A stretch of DNA of 64,000 nucleotides from Afifellaceae bacterium. Lineage in GTDB: Bacteria; Pseudomonadota; Alphaproteobacteria; Rhizobiales; Afifellaceae. The stretch's first letter is position 1. Each line of letters opens with the position of its first letter. Below, piece by piece: positions 36,444-44,688 of this stretch. The position numbers were made by a program, and so were the translations under genes. The stretch lies in contig JANQKG010000032.1 in assembly GCA_028281235.1 (NCBI GenBank), positions 1 through 64,000 on the forward strand, read 5' to 3'. Below the pieces are notes generated by a model. The model made no database searches. It was not told the DNA's origin and saw only the letters and a list, made by a program, of their open reading frames with translations.

Positions 36444-36881
36444 ATGCCGACGATCAAGCGCAGTGCGGAAGCCATTTGGAAGGGCGGCGGCCCGGACGGC
36501 ACCGGAACGCTGACCACCGATAGCGGCACGCTGTCGGGGACCGCCTATTCCGCCGGCATGCGCTTCGGCGACGACAAGGGCACCAATCCCGAAGAGTTGG
36601 TCGCCGCCGCGCATGCCGGCTGCTTCAACATGGCGCTTGCGTTCGGCCTCACCGGCGCCGGCCACGCGCCCGAAGAGCTTACGACCACCGCCGTCGTGGC
36701 GATTGAGAAGGACAATGGCGGCTGGACCATCAAGTCCAGCGCGTTGACGCTGAAGGGCAAGGTGCCCGGCATGACCGCCGATGCGTTCAAGGAAGCAGCG
36801 GAGGGCGCCAAGGCCGGCTGCCCCATCTCGCGGCTTTATGCCGGCGCTGAGATCACGCTCGACGCGGAGCTTGTGGGCTAA
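36444..36881 (+). CDS. osmC: OsmC-family peroxiredoxin
   Basis: OsmC-type proteins reduce organic hydroperoxides through a two-Cys mechanism. The 145-residue protein has both: the first in AAAHAGCFNMALAFGL and the second in AKAGCPISRLYAGAEI, with the OsmC pattern RSAEAIWKGGGPDGTG at the N-terminus. The ATG at 36444 has AGGAGG at six bases. It follows pdhC by 37 bp and may be co-transcribed; palindromic repeats follow it. I assign OsmC over Ohr from the N-terminus. Confidence 0.92.
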   Translation: MPTIKRSAEAIWKGGGPDGTGTLTTDSGTLSGTAYSAGMRFGDDKGTNPEELVAAAHAGCFNMALAFGLTGAGHAPEELTTTAVVAIEKDNGGWTIKSSALTLKGKVPGMTADAFKEAAEGAKAGCPISRLYAGAEITLDAELVG

Positions 36882-36904
36882 AGCGGTCAACGTACAGGCT
36901 CCTC

Positions 36905-37047
36905 GTTTGTCATCCCGGTTCGGCCATAGGCCGAGACCGGGACCCATGAACACAAGCGCCTTAGAGGTGGCATGGCGCTGCCGGCTCGATTCCGCCGGTG
37001 GTTATGGGTTCCGCACAAGCGCTAAAGCGCTTTGCGGAATGACAAAG
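36905..37047 (+). repeat. Palindromic intergenic repeat, family A, copy 2
   Basis: Begins GTTTGTCATCCCGGTTCGG, continues CCGAGACCGGGACCCATG and GGTGGTTATGGGTTCC, and ends TTGCGGAATGACAAAG. Its ends are inverted copies of each other (TTTGTCATCCCG / CGGAATGACAAA). It matches the minus-strand sequence at 1-102. Confidence 0.8.
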
Positions 37048-37068
37048 GAGAGGGTGTGCGACTGGGCT

Positions 37069-37150
37069 CTCCCGCATTTCGCTTTCGCTTCATGCGGGCT
37101 ACGAGATCATCGCGCCTCGTAGCCCGGATGGAGCGAAGCGCAATCCGGGA
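37069..37150. repeat. REP-type bipartite palindrome, family B, copy 2
   Basis: Two units: CCCGCATTTCGCTTTCGC to GCGGGCTACG (37069-37103) and CGTAGCCCGGATGGAGCG to CAATCCGGGA (37118-37150). Reverse-complemented, it has the same order of the two unit types as copy 1 at 867-948. With the family A copy it fills the osmC-sitD gap. Confidence 0.8.
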
Positions 37151-37217
37151 AAGTGATCGGTAGAGGGCACGGCGCGCCACTTTCCCCTTGCGGGGAGGTG
37201 TGGCGCCGTATCCGTCT

Positions 37218-38075
37218 CTAAGCCTTGGCCTCAGCCTCGATTATCTGACGTGACGCGCGCCGGTTAAGGGCGAGGCGGCGGACGAAGGCGATGATGAACA
37301 GCCCCGTCAGGATCAGGACGATGGTCGGCGCCGGCGCGCTGTCGAGGAAGAAGCTGAGATAGGTGCCGAGCAGCATGGACGCCATGCACACGCCGACTGC
37401 CGTGAGCATCATGGTGCCGAAGCTGCGCACCACCAGAAACGCAATCGCGCCCGGTGCGATCAGAAGACCGATGGCGAGGATCAGCCCGGCGGCGGAGAGC
37501 GTGGCGACGATCGTCAGTGACAGCGCCGCCAACAACCCGTAATGCAGCCAGCTCGCTCTGAGGCCCGACGCCTGCGCCTGCGCCGGGTCGAAGCTGTGCA
37601 GGAGTAGATCACGCCACTTCGCGAGGATTGCGGCGGAGACGCCGAGCGAGATCAGACCGGCCGTCCACAATTCGTCCGCCTCCACGCCCAGCATGTTGCC
37701 GAAGAGGATGTGATCGAGATGCGCGTTCGTCTCAATCGAGACGTAAAGCACAATGCCGATGGCGAACATGCCGGAGAACACAACCCCCATTACCGTGTCG
37801 CGTTTGACGCGGCTGTTTTGCGACAGATAGCCGGTGGCCAGCGCACAAAACATGCCCGCGGCGAAGGCCCCGAGGATGAGCGGAAAGCCGAGGATGTAGG
37901 CCAGGACAATGCCCGGCAGCACCGAATGGCTGACCGCGTCGCCCATCAGCGCCCAGCCCTTCAGAACGAGGAAGCAGGAGAGAAGTGCCGTCGGCACGGC
38001 GACGATCATGCAGATGAGGAAGGCGTTCTGCATGAAGCCGAAGGTGAACGGCAGAAGGAGCGTTTCAACGTTCAT
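37218..38075 (-). CDS. Metal ABC transporter permease (SitD/MntB-like)
   Basis: The 285-residue membrane protein belongs to the ABC-3 family permeases for Mn, Fe or Zn chelates. About eight membrane segments are visible; the family core LVLKGWALMGDAVSHSVLPGIVLAYILG is near residue 38, and the coupling-helix region SQNSRVKRDTVMGVVFSGMF near residue 84. The ATG at 38075 overlaps the preceding permease gene by 11 bases. It is the last gene of the sitABCD-type operon. The C-terminus carries a short Arg-rich tail. Confidence 0.9.
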   Translation of the reverse strand: MNVETLLLPFTFGFMQNAFLICMIVAVPTALLSCFLVLKGWALMGDAVSHSVLPGIVLAYILGFPLILGAFAAGMFCALATGYLSQNSRVKRDTVMGVVFSGMFAIGIVLYVSIETNAHLDHILFGNMLGVEADELWTAGLISLGVSAAILAKWRDLLLHSFDPAQAQASGLRASWLHYGLLAALSLTIVATLSAAGLILAIGLLIAPGAIAFLVVRSFGTMMLTAVGVCMASMLLGTYLSFFLDSAPAPTIVLILTGLFIIAFVRRLALNRRASRQIIEAEAKA

Positions 38076-38970
38076 GCGAAGCGCCTCCGATGTCTGCCAG
38101 CGTGCCGGCTTGCGGCTGTCGGCTGAGCGCGTAGGCTGCTCGTTGGCGTGACGCGATGAGCCCATGCTTGGGTGCAAGGACGAAGGCGGCGAGGAAAACC
38201 AGCGTCTGCAGCGTGACGATGATGCCGCCGGTCGCTCCATCGAGGAAGTAGCTCACATAGGCGCCGATGAAGCTCGTCGCCGCGCCGATAACGACGGAAA
38301 GAAGAACCAGCCGCGGAAACCGGTCCGTGAGCAGATAGGCCGTGGCGCCCGGCGTCACGACCATGGCGATCACCAAAAGCGCCCCGACCGTCTGCATCGC
38401 CGCCACCACCGAGGCCGACAGAAGCATGAAGAACACCGCCTTGAGCACGCGCGGCCGCAAACCGATGGAGCGTGCGTGGTTCTCATCGAAGAAGGTGACC
38501 ATCAGGTCCTTCCACTTGGCCAGAAGCACCGCCAGGGAAACGAAGCCGATGATGGCGAGTTGAAGCGTGTCCCCCGGCGAGATCGCCAGGATGTTGCCCA
38601 TGGTGATGGTCTGGATGCTGACGGAGATCGGGTTCAACGATGCGATGAACAGGCCGAGGCCGAAGAACGAAATGAAAATCAGCCCGATGATCACATCGAT
38701 CTTCAGGCCGGAGCGCTCCGAAATGAAGAGCATTGCACCAGCGGCCAGGCCGCCGGCGGCAAATGCGCCGAGCGCGAAGGGGAGGCCGAGTAAATAAGCG
38801 CCTGCCACGCCCGGCACCACCGAATGCGCCAGCGCATCGCCGATGAGCGACCATCCCTTCAGCATCAGATAGGCGGACAGGAACGCGCAGACCCCGCCCA
38901 CGAGGGCGGAGACCCACATGGCGTTGGTCATGTAGGAATAGCCGAACGGCTCAAGCAGGGTGTCGATCAC
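38065..38970 (-). CDS. Metal ABC transporter permease (SitC/MntB-like)
   Basis: An ABC-3 permease of 301 residues, paralogous to the downstream one: [29 protein letters not shown] is the same block near residue 35. The coupling region [20 protein letters not shown] follows. About eight membrane segments are predicted. Four-base overlap with the ATPase gene upstream (38967-38970) and 11-base overlap downstream show tight coupling. Two permease genes in one operon is the SitABCD pattern. Confidence 0.9.
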   Translation of the reverse strand: MIDTLLEPFGYSYMTNAMWVSALVGGVCAFLSAYLMLKGWSLIGDALAHSVVPGVAGAYLLGLPFALGAFAAGGLAAGAMLFISERSGLKIDVIIGLIFISFFGLGLFIASLNPISVSIQTITMGNILAISPGDTLQLAIIGFVSLAVLLAKWKDLMVTFFDENHARSIGLRPRVLKAVFFMLLSASVVAAMQTVGALLVIAMVVTPGATAYLLTDRFPRLVLLSVVIGAATSFIGAYVSYFLDGATGGIIVTLQTLVFLAAFVLAPKHGLIASRQRAAYALSRQPQAGTLADIGGASHER

Positions 38971-39893
38971 TCCTCACCCTCGCTGCGCACCGTGCGCTCG
39001 CCATATTGAACGAAGGGCCGCTCGTCGTCGGTGAGGATGGTCACTTCGCGCGTGTCGGTATCGTCGTGCAGCGCGTCGCCACCGAGCGTGAAGTGACGCA
39101 GCACACCGCCGAAGGCACGCTCCAGATTCTCACGCGTGAAGGTCGACTTGGTGGGACCGAAGGCGAGAACGGTGCCTTTGATCAGGATCACCCGGTCGCA
39201 GAATTCCGGTACGGAGCCGAGATTGTGCGTGGAGACGAGCATGACGCGGCCTTCGTCGCGAAGCTCGCGCAGAAGCGCCACGATCTGCGCCTCGGTCTTC
39301 ACGTCGACGCCGGTGAACGGCTCGTCGAGCAGGATGACCTGGCCGTCCTGCGCCAACGCTCGCGCCAAAAACACCCGTTTGCGCTGCCCACCCGACAGCT
39401 CGCCGATCTGACGATGGCGATAATCCTGCATGTCGACCCGGTCGAGCGCCTGATCGACGGCTTTTTGGTCAGCGGCCGATGGGCGGCGCAGAAATCCCAT
39501 ATGACCGTAGCGGCCCATCATCACAACGTCCTCAACGAGGACCGGGAAGCTCCAATCGACCTCCTCAGATTGCGGGACGTAAGCCACCAACCGGTCGCTC
39601 AAGGCCTGCCGGACGGAGCCGCCGAGCAGCCGGATCTCACCTTTGGCAGCGGGGACGAACCCCATGATCGTCTTGAACAGCGTCGACTTTCCCGCGCCGT
39701 TGACGCCCACCAGCGCGGTGACCGTGCCACGGGGAATTTCAAAGCCGACGTCGAAGAGGGCCGTGTGCCCGTTGCGATAGGTGACGGTGACGTCGTCGGC
39801 CACGATGCCGGGACCAGCGCCGGCGGCTGGCGTCTGCACCTGTTGTGCGATGTCGCGCGGTGTGTCGAGCATGGGGTTAGCTTCGGCGTACAT
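38967..39893 (-). CDS. Metal ABC transporter ATP-binding protein (SitB/MntA-like)
   Basis: The 308-residue ATPase has Walker [18 protein letters not shown]-loop [20 protein letters not shown] (typical of the metal-chelate ABC family), signature [15 protein letters not shown] and Walker [13 protein letters not shown]. The C-terminal ~45 residues beyond the ATPase core are rich in Asp, Thr and His ([16 protein letters not shown]). I chose the ATG at 39893; a second ATG at 39872 is possible and neither has a strong Shine-Dalgarno. It lies 70 bp after the substrate-binding gene. Confidence 0.9.
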   Translation of the reverse strand: MYAEANPMLDTPRDIAQQVQTPAAGAGPGIVADDVTVTYRNGHTALFDVGFEIPRGTVTALVGVNGAGKSTLFKTIMGFVPAAKGEIRLLGGSVRQALSDRLVAYVPQSEEVDWSFPVLVEDVVMMGRYGHMGFLRRPSAADQKAVDQALDRVDMQDYRHRQIGELSGGQRKRVFLARALAQDGQVILLDEPFTGVDVKTEAQIVALLRELRDEGRVMLVSTHNLGSVPEFCDRVILIKGTVLAFGPTKSTFTRENLERAFGGVLRHFTLGGDALHDDTDTREVTILTDDERPFVQYGERTVRSEGEE

Positions 39894-39963
39894 GACGCGA
39901 CCCAGCCGCCGTTCGGCGACCGGCAAGCTGCGCAATGCGGGCCTTAAGTGCCGGCCCGGCGCG

Positions 39964-40866
39964 TCAGTTCACAGCGGCATTCAATCCTTCTGCGATGGTT
40001 CGTGACGTGACTGTGAGGAGATCCAGATAGGTCGGAACCGGCCCGCCGGGCTCGCTGAGCGAGTCGACATAAAGCACGCCGCCATATTTCACGCCGGTCT
40101 CGCGCGCGACTTGCTCAGCCGGGGCCGTGCTGACGGTGCTTTCGCAGAACACGACGGGGATATCATTCGTCCGAACGCCGTCGATGACGCTGCGCACCTG
40201 CTGCGGTGTGCCAACCTGATCGGCGTTCATCGGCCAGAGATAAAGCTCCTTCATGCCGAAATCGCGGGCGAGATAGCTGAACGCGCCTTCGCAGGTGACC
40301 AGCCAGCGCTCGCTTTCGGGAATCTGCGCGATCTGCGCGCGCAGCGGCTCGATCGTGGCCCGCAGCCGGTCCTTATAGTCACCGGCATTCTTGACATAGA
40401 TCGCGGCGTTCTCCGGATCGTGCTCGGCAAAGGCTTCGACGATGTTGTCGATGTAGATCAGCGCATTGTCGAGGCCCATCCAGGCATGCGGGTTGGGCTT
40501 GCCCTCATAAGAGCCGGACGCGATGGAGATCGGGTCGATGCCGTCGGTGAGCGTCACGGAAGGCACGTCATCGAGATTGGCGAGGAACTGCTCGAACCAA
40601 AGCTCAAGGTTCATGCCGTTCCACAGGATCAGATCGGCGTCGCTGGCGCGCACAATGTCCTGCGGGGTGGGCTCGTAGCCGTGAATTTCTGCACCCGGCT
40701 TAGTGACGGACACCACATCGGCCGCGTCGCCGGCGACATTGGCGGCCATGTCGGCGAGCACGGTAAACGTGGTCACGACCTTTAGCCGGCCGTCATCGGC
40801 AAAAGCGGTTGTTGCGATGCAGGCAAGCACCGCCGCTGAGGCGAGCCGCAGGAATGGCTTGGTCAT
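39964..40866 (-). CDS. Metal ABC transporter substrate-binding protein (SitA/MntC-like)
   Basis: A periplasmic metal receptor (300 residues) with a signal peptide ending TTAFA. The four metal ligands of the Mn/Fe type can be seen: His in [14 protein letters not shown], His in [13 protein letters not shown], Glu in [15 protein letters not shown] and Asp in [15 protein letters not shown]. There is no His-rich loop of the kind in zinc-specific ZnuA, so Mn2+ or Fe2+ is favoured. It is the first gene of the operon, downstream of a Fur/Mur-like palindrome at 40905-40925. Confidence 0.9.
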   Translation of the reverse strand: MTKPFLRLASAAVLACIATTAFADDGRLKVVTTFTVLADMAANVAGDAADVVSVTKPGAEIHGYEPTPQDIVRASDADLILWNGMNLELWFEQFLANLDDVPSVTLTDGIDPISIASGSYEGKPNPHAWMGLDNALIYIDNIVEAFAEHDPENAAIYVKNAGDYKDRLRATIEPLRAQIAQIPESERWLVTCEGAFSYLARDFGMKELYLWPMNADQVGTPQQVRSVIDGVRTNDIPVVFCESTVSTAPAEQVARETGVKYGGVLYVDSLSEPGGPVPTYLDLLTVTSRTIAEGLNAAVN

Positions 40867-40904
40867 TCATCTCTCCGATGCCCGTCGATTGCGTTCGAAC
40901 GTAA

Positions 40905-40925
40905 TGCAAATGCGAGCTATTCGCA
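40905..40925 (-). promoter_or_regulatory. Putative Fur/Mur-type operator upstream of the sit operon
   Basis: A 21-bp imperfect palindrome, TGCAAAT then GCGAGCT then ATTCGCA, 39 bp upstream of the substrate-binding gene. Manganese-uptake operons of rhizobia carry Mur-responsive sequences with TGC/GCA ends, so this is a plausible site. A minus-strand TTGCGA-N17-TACGTT could be the promoter it overlaps. A second small palindrome, GTGCGA-N5-TCGCAC (40932-40948), lies just upstream. Confidence 0.5.
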
Positions 40926-40957
40926 ACAAGGGTGCGATTTAGTCGCACTCCGAGATC

Positions 40958-40988
40958 CCTGGCCGAAAATCCTGGCCGAAAATCCTGG
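40958..40988. repeat. Short tandem repeat
   Basis: CCTGGCCGAAAAT occurs twice in tandem followed by a third CCTGG. It lies between the sit promoter and the mucR terminator. Confidence 0.7.
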
Positions 40989-41028
40989 TCTGGCTCGGTC
41001 GGTCTTTTGGCGGGGAAGGGCGGAAAGC

Positions 41029-41054
41029 AAAACGCCCCGCGAACGGGGCGTTTT
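41029..41054 (-). terminator. Rho-independent terminator of mucR
   Basis: AAAACGCCCCG and CGGGGCGTTTT form an 11-bp stem with a 4-nt loop, flanked by T/A runs on both strands. It lies 28 bp after the mucR stop, and may also end weak transcription from the other side. Confidence 0.8.
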
Positions 41055-41082
41055 GAGTGGAACATGAGCAGAGGCCGTAGGC

Positions 41083-41520
41083 TTACTTGCGCTTGCGCCC
41101 GCGGCCCTTCTTTGCCGGCGCCGCCTTGCGGCCGAGGCCCATGCGCTTCGCCAAATCGGAGCGCGCTTTCGCGTAGTTCGGCGCTACCATCGGATAGTCA
41201 CGCGGCAGGCCCCACTTGGCCCGGTATTCGTCCGGCGTCATGCCGTAGGTGCCCTGCAGGTGCCGCTTGAGCGACTTGAACTTGCGGCCGTCCTCCAACG
41301 AGACGATGTAATCGGGCGTCACCGACTTACGGATCGGCACCGCCGGCACGAGCGGAACCTGCTCCGGCTCAGCCGCTGCGGCCGGGGCACGCACAAGCGC
41401 GGTGTGGACGTCCTCGATCAGTTTGCTCAGCGCGCCGGCGTCAACGGTATTATTGCTCACATAAGCAGAAACAATATCGGCGGTGAGTTGCACGATATCT
41501 TCGCGGTCAACAGCTTCCAT
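41083..41520 (-). CDS. mucR: MucR/Ros-family transcriptional regulator with degenerate zinc finger
   Basis: MucR proteins are oligomeric DNA-binding repressors of Hyphomicrobiales, acting on AT-rich promoters. The 145-residue protein has the family N-terminus ([18 protein letters not shown]) and the domain [20 protein letters not shown] followed by [13 protein letters not shown]. In Ros the zinc ligands are Cys, Cys, His, His; aligned here they are Ser, Asp, His, Thr, so only one is retained. Some Mesorhizobium homologues fold without zinc. The C-terminus is Lys/Arg-rich (KKGRGRKRK). The ATG at 41520 has AAGGGA upstream. Confidence 0.93.
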   Translation of the reverse strand: MEAVDREDIVQLTADIVSAYVSNNTVDAGALSKLIEDVHTALVRAPAAAAEPEQVPLVPAVPIRKSVTPDYIVSLEDGRKFKSLKRHLQGTYGMTPDEYRAKWGLPRDYPMVAPNYAKARSDLAKRMGLGRKAAPAKKGRGRKRK

Positions 41521-41833
41521 TTCTTGTCCCTTTGTGAAGTGCCGCAGCCTTGTGGGAAATTCCAAGTGCAGCAATGGCATTGGATTACTTCGCAACCAAT
41601 CGCCATGCAAGAATGGTGTTAAGGAAACTTGTGAACATAACCTCAAGGCCAAGGGCTGCTGGAGACAATTTCTCGCGTTAAAATAGAAATGACGTGCTAA
41701 GGACGGTCTTTTTCAAGTTCAGGCCGAGCTGGCGGCGGGAATTTAAGCGAGGCTGATCTAGGAAAATACACGGAGCCTCGCGGAGCGATCCCGGATCATC
41801 AGACGCGCGCGGCTGGCATTTTCAGATGGGCTC
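41521..41833. promoter_or_regulatory. mucR upstream region
   Basis: This 313-bp gap is visibly richer in A and T than its surroundings, with TTAAAATAGAAATGAC and TTAAGGAAACTTGTGAACAT among others. On the minus strand it is the mucR 5' region and promoter. MucR homologues bind such AT-rich stretches, so autoregulation is plausible. No gene is seen. Confidence 0.45.
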
Positions 41834-42496
41834 TTAGCCGGCTTTTCTGTAACTGGCCATCGCGCGCGCCGCTTGGGCGACGTCGCTCCATAGCTCGCGC
41901 ATCTCCAGCGTCGCTGGCCCGGCCTTCTCAAATTCGGTGACCGCCTGCCCGGAGGCAAGTGCGTGCGCATAGACCGCACGCTGCGCCACCGCGCCGCGCC
42001 ACACAGGCGCGCCCATGTCGCGGATGGATTTCCGCGCCGCGCTGACGATCGGCGATTCCAGAATGCCGCGCTTGGGCGGCACCGCATTGAGCGCCACGAA
42101 GAACGGCCGCCGAACGCGCCTGGCCGCGGCGATCGTATTGGGCACGGCAGAGAGGTCGAACAACGCGGCGCGCGTGGGGATCAGCACCAGCGTCGCCACA
42201 CGCATGATCGCCGCGACGGTTTCGTCGGCTTGCGGGGGGCCGTCGATGAACGCCCACTGGACATTGCCGTTGCTGCGCGCGGTCTCCAGCACGTTTTCAA
42301 GCTCGTCGACATGGCAAGAGACGTGCAGCGGCGTCGCCGATTCACGGAGGCCGTGCCACACGCTAAGCGAACCCTGCGCGTCGGTGTCGACCAACAAAGC
42401 AGGTGCGTCCGCCGCGTCGGCCAAGGTGGCCAGATTGACCGCGAACGTGCTTTTTCCCGCCCCGCCCTTCTGCGAGGCGATGGCGACGACATACAT
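41834..42496 (-). CDS. Orphan ParA/MinD-family ATPase
   Basis: The 220-residue protein has the deviant Walker A KGGAGKSTFAVNLA, the LLVDTDAQGSLSVW switch and FIDGPPQADETVAAIM. It resembles short ParA proteins encoded on chromosomes without a ParB partner. No parB or parS-like repeat is adjacent; the neighbours are mucR and a thioredoxin-like gene. It may position a cargo other than DNA, or belong to a plasmid-type remnant. Cargo is unknown. Confidence 0.88.
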   Translation of the reverse strand: MYVVAIASQKGGAGKSTFAVNLATLADAADAPALLVDTDAQGSLSVWHGLRESATPLHVSCHVDELENVLETARSNGNVQWAFIDGPPQADETVAAIMRVATLVLIPTRAALFDLSAVPNTIAAARRVRRPFFVALNAVPPKRGILESPIVSAARKSIRDMGAPVWRGAVAQRAVYAHALASGQAVTEFEKAGPATLEMRELWSDVAQAARAMASYRKAG

Positions 42497-42612
42497 CCGT
42501 CTCAGCCCAGCCCCAAGTTCATCCTACAGTGTATACTAAGCAGCGGGCAAAGCGCCACGCAGGACGTTAAGGGCCGGGTAGCGCTGCTGTTCTTGGGGCT
42601 CCGCCGTGTCGG

Positions 42613-43164
42613 TCAGTTGCGCCATTTGATTGAGCAGCCGACGGAGGGAACCTGGTCCTTCGGGCCCTGACCGGTCTTTGCGATCTGCAGCATGGCCTCC
42701 AGCAGCTCGCGCGTCTCGTCGCCCGTCGGCGCGCCGGAGCCGGCGCTGTCGAGCCGTCCGTGATATCTGAGTGCGCCGTCGCGATCGAACCCGAACAGGT
42801 CAGGCGTGCAGACCGCGCCGTAGGCGCGGGCTGTTTCCTGTGTCTCGTCAATCACATAGGGAAAGGTCATGCCGTGCTCGCCGGCAAAGACCTTCATGTT
42901 GTCGAAGGAATCGGCCGGGTAGGTCTCCGTGTCGTTCGGCATGATCGCAACGCAGCCGATTCCGGCGTCTCGCAGCGTGCGGCAGTCCTCAACCAGGCGC
43001 CCGATGATCGCTTTGACGTAGGGGCAGTGATTGCAGATGAACGCGACCAGCGTCCCCGCCTCGCCGCGAATGTCGGCCAGGCCATATTGACGGCCGTCCG
43101 TTCCCTTCAGATTGAAATCGATGAGCTGCGTGGTGCCCTGGCTTTGATCGGACTGCGTCGGCAT
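42613..43164 (-). CDS. Thioredoxin-family (AhpC/TSA-like) protein
   Basis: The 183-residue protein has a thioredoxin fold with CNHCPY as the redox-type motif (LVAFICNHCPYVKAIIG), preceded by the AhpC/TSA-like DFNLKGTDGRQYGLADIRG. AYGAVCTPDLFGFDRDG contains the cis-Pro loop and an additional Cys. It lacks a signal peptide, so it is probably cytoplasmic. The ATG at 43164 has GGGAGG at six bases. Partner and substrate are unknown. Confidence 0.88.
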   Translation of the reverse strand: MPTQSDQSQGTTQLIDFNLKGTDGRQYGLADIRGEAGTLVAFICNHCPYVKAIIGRLVEDCRTLRDAGIGCVAIMPNDTETYPADSFDNMKVFAGEHGMTFPYVIDETQETARAYGAVCTPDLFGFDRDGALRYHGRLDSAGSGAPTGDETRELLEAMLQIAKTGQGPKDQVPSVGCSIKWRN

Positions 43165-43243
43165 CTCTACCTCCCCTGGAGCATCCACTAGGGGAGGTGC
43201 CACTCCGTGCGATCGGTTTCAAGCCGGGCGAGGCCGATTGGTC

Positions 43244-43366
43244 CTAAAGCATCCAGGCGACGAACAGCACCTGGGCGGCGATCACCATGGCGACAGCGCC
43301 GCCGCCGACCACGAGCCCCAGGATCTCTGAGAAGCTGGCTTGGCGAGATTGGGCTAGATCGGTCAT
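43244..43366 (-). CDS. 40-residue single-pass membrane protein
   Basis: A small gene with GGGAG eight bases upstream of its ATG (43366). It starts MTDLAQSRQASFSEILG and continues as one hydrophobic segment (LVVGGGAVAMVIAAQVLFVA) ending WML. I do not recognise the family. The Shine-Dalgarno, sensible codon use and topology make it likely real. It lies between the thioredoxin-like gene and a divergent cytochrome c. Confidence 0.6.
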   Translation of the reverse strand: MTDLAQSRQASFSEILGLVVGGGAVAMVIAAQVLFVAWML

Positions 43367-43614
43367 CGTGACGCTCCCGTTACGCGTTCAAATCGTATGA
43401 GAGCTTCCTAAAGTCGCCGCATTTCAGCCGAATTTCGCCATCGAGGGGATCGTGTTACGTGCACGCGGGCAGCATGAAACATAAGCCCGGCCGGGAAGGG
43501 GCCGTCCGGCCGTGTTGCGACGCGCCAAGGGCATGGCGGCCGCGCCGCAAAAATCTTGTTCCGAAACTGGAAACGGTCCAATTAAAGCGAAGACAGGTGT
43601 GGGGCGTGAGGACA

Positions 43615-43947
43615 ATGATGCACAAATCGAAGCTCTTGGTCGCAGCTTTTGTGATCGCGGGCGGGCTTGGCTCGCCGGCCTATGCGGAGGGCAGCCCTGA
43701 GGAGGGCCGCAAGCTCGCTGCCGAGCACTGCGCCCAATGCCACGATATTGAGCCCGGCGGCGCGTTCAAGGAGTTTCCGCCGAGCTTCGCTTCAATTGCC
43801 GTGTTCCGCTCGCGCGAGCAGATATATGCGCGTGTCGTCTTCCCGCCGACGCATTCCGGCATGCCGGAGATCGCGTTCTACAATTTCAGCGAAGACGAGA
43901 CCGCTGATCTGATCTCCTACATCGTCTCGCTTGAAGAGAGCTTGTAG
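43615..43947 (+). CDS. Small monohaem cytochrome c
   Basis: An exported c-type cytochrome of about 110 residues: signal peptide (KLLVAAFVIAGGLGSPAYA), haem site CAQCHD and a probable axial Met in HSGMPEIAFYNFS. It is small and class I-like, with a short C-terminal helix (DETADLISYIVSLEESL). GAGGACA precedes two adjacent ATG codons (43615, 43618). A longer upstream extension to 43459 is not conserved-looking. Electron partner unknown. Confidence 0.88.
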   Translation: MMHKSKLLVAAFVIAGGLGSPAYAEGSPEEGRKLAAEHCAQCHDIEPGGAFKEFPPSFASIAVFRSREQIYARVVFPPTHSGMPEIAFYNFSEDETADLISYIVSLEESL

Positions 43948-44029
43948 CGTTCAGGGAGCGTTCAGGCGCTATCTCCGAAGGTGCCTCCCGACGGCGCGGA
44001 ATGCTGCGCCCGGTAGGGGAGACACCAAC

Positions 44030-44413
44030 ATGCGTTTCTTGCGCCCACTCGCAGCGGCAATGGCCCTGTCAATGGCCGCCGTACCTTTTGCTGCAACAGC
44101 GGAAGCCGGCAAGCGCCATCATCGATACGATCCCGGGCCTGCGATCGTCGCCGGCATCTTCGGCCTGGCAGCGGGCGCCATGATCAGTGGCGCGCTGTCG
44201 CAGCCGCGGTATCGCTATTACGAGCCGGGGCCTGTCTATGTTGCTCCGCCTCCGCCCCCGCCGGTCTATCACCAGCCTGCGCGGGTCTATTATGAGCGCC
44301 CGGCACCTTGGACGCCGGCCTGGTATGCCTATTGCGACGCCCGCTACCGGTCGTTCGACCCGGCGACCGGCCACTTCCTCGGCTATGACGGCCGCTACCA
44401 TTTCTGCCGGTGA
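44030..44413 (+). CDS. BA14K-family secreted protein
   Basis: The 127-residue exported protein has a signal peptide (MRFLRPLAAAMALSMAAV, ending ATAEA), a Gly/Ala stretch, a Tyr/Pro-rich middle (YVAPPPPPPVYHQPARVYYE), and the BA14K C-terminus WYAYCDARYRSFDPATGHFL with its two conserved Cys. BA14K was described from Brucella as an immunoreactive, lectin-like protein. A related short protein is encoded at 59040-59378. GGGGAGA precedes the ATG. Confidence 0.87.
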   Translation: MRFLRPLAAAMALSMAAVPFAATAEAGKRHHRYDPGPAIVAGIFGLAAGAMISGALSQPRYRYYEPGPVYVAPPPPPPVYHQPARVYYERPAPWTPAWYAYCDARYRSFDPATGHFLGYDGRYHFCR

Positions 44414-44531
44414 CGCAAGGCCAACAGTCAACGACCTCTTCGCGAGGCTGAGTCGGCTCAGCCTCGTGCGACAGTTGCCGGACCCGGGGGAGCGGCGGCC
44501 TCGGTCTGGCACTGTCGCGCCGACGGAGCAT

Positions 44532-44606
44532 TGGTGAGCCCTCAGGGGATCGAACCCTGGACCTACTGATTAAAAGTCAGTTGCTCTACCGCTGAGCTAA
44601 GGGCTC
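44532..44606 (-). tRNA. tRNA-Lys (anticodon TTT)
   Basis: On the minus strand: acceptor GAGCCCT, D-arm TAGCTCAGCGGTAGAGC, anticodon arm ACTGACTTTTAATCAGT with TTT in the loop, T-arm with GGTTCGATCC, acceptor partner AGGGCTC then ACCA. The 3' CCA is encoded. The 75-nt structure is standard and complete. Confidence 0.97.
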
Positions 44607-44688
44607 GCGAGGGTCCTATGGAAGGGGCGGGAGGTGGTCAAGCCTAAGAGGGCTCGCTACCAAGTAACATCACCAAGATGGATGCCGC

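Noticed and set aside
40867..41028. Riboswitch for manganese (yybP-ykoY type) upstream of the sit operon
   Set aside because: No conserved CCCUA-type loops or long leader seen; the distance from promoter to ATG is too short.
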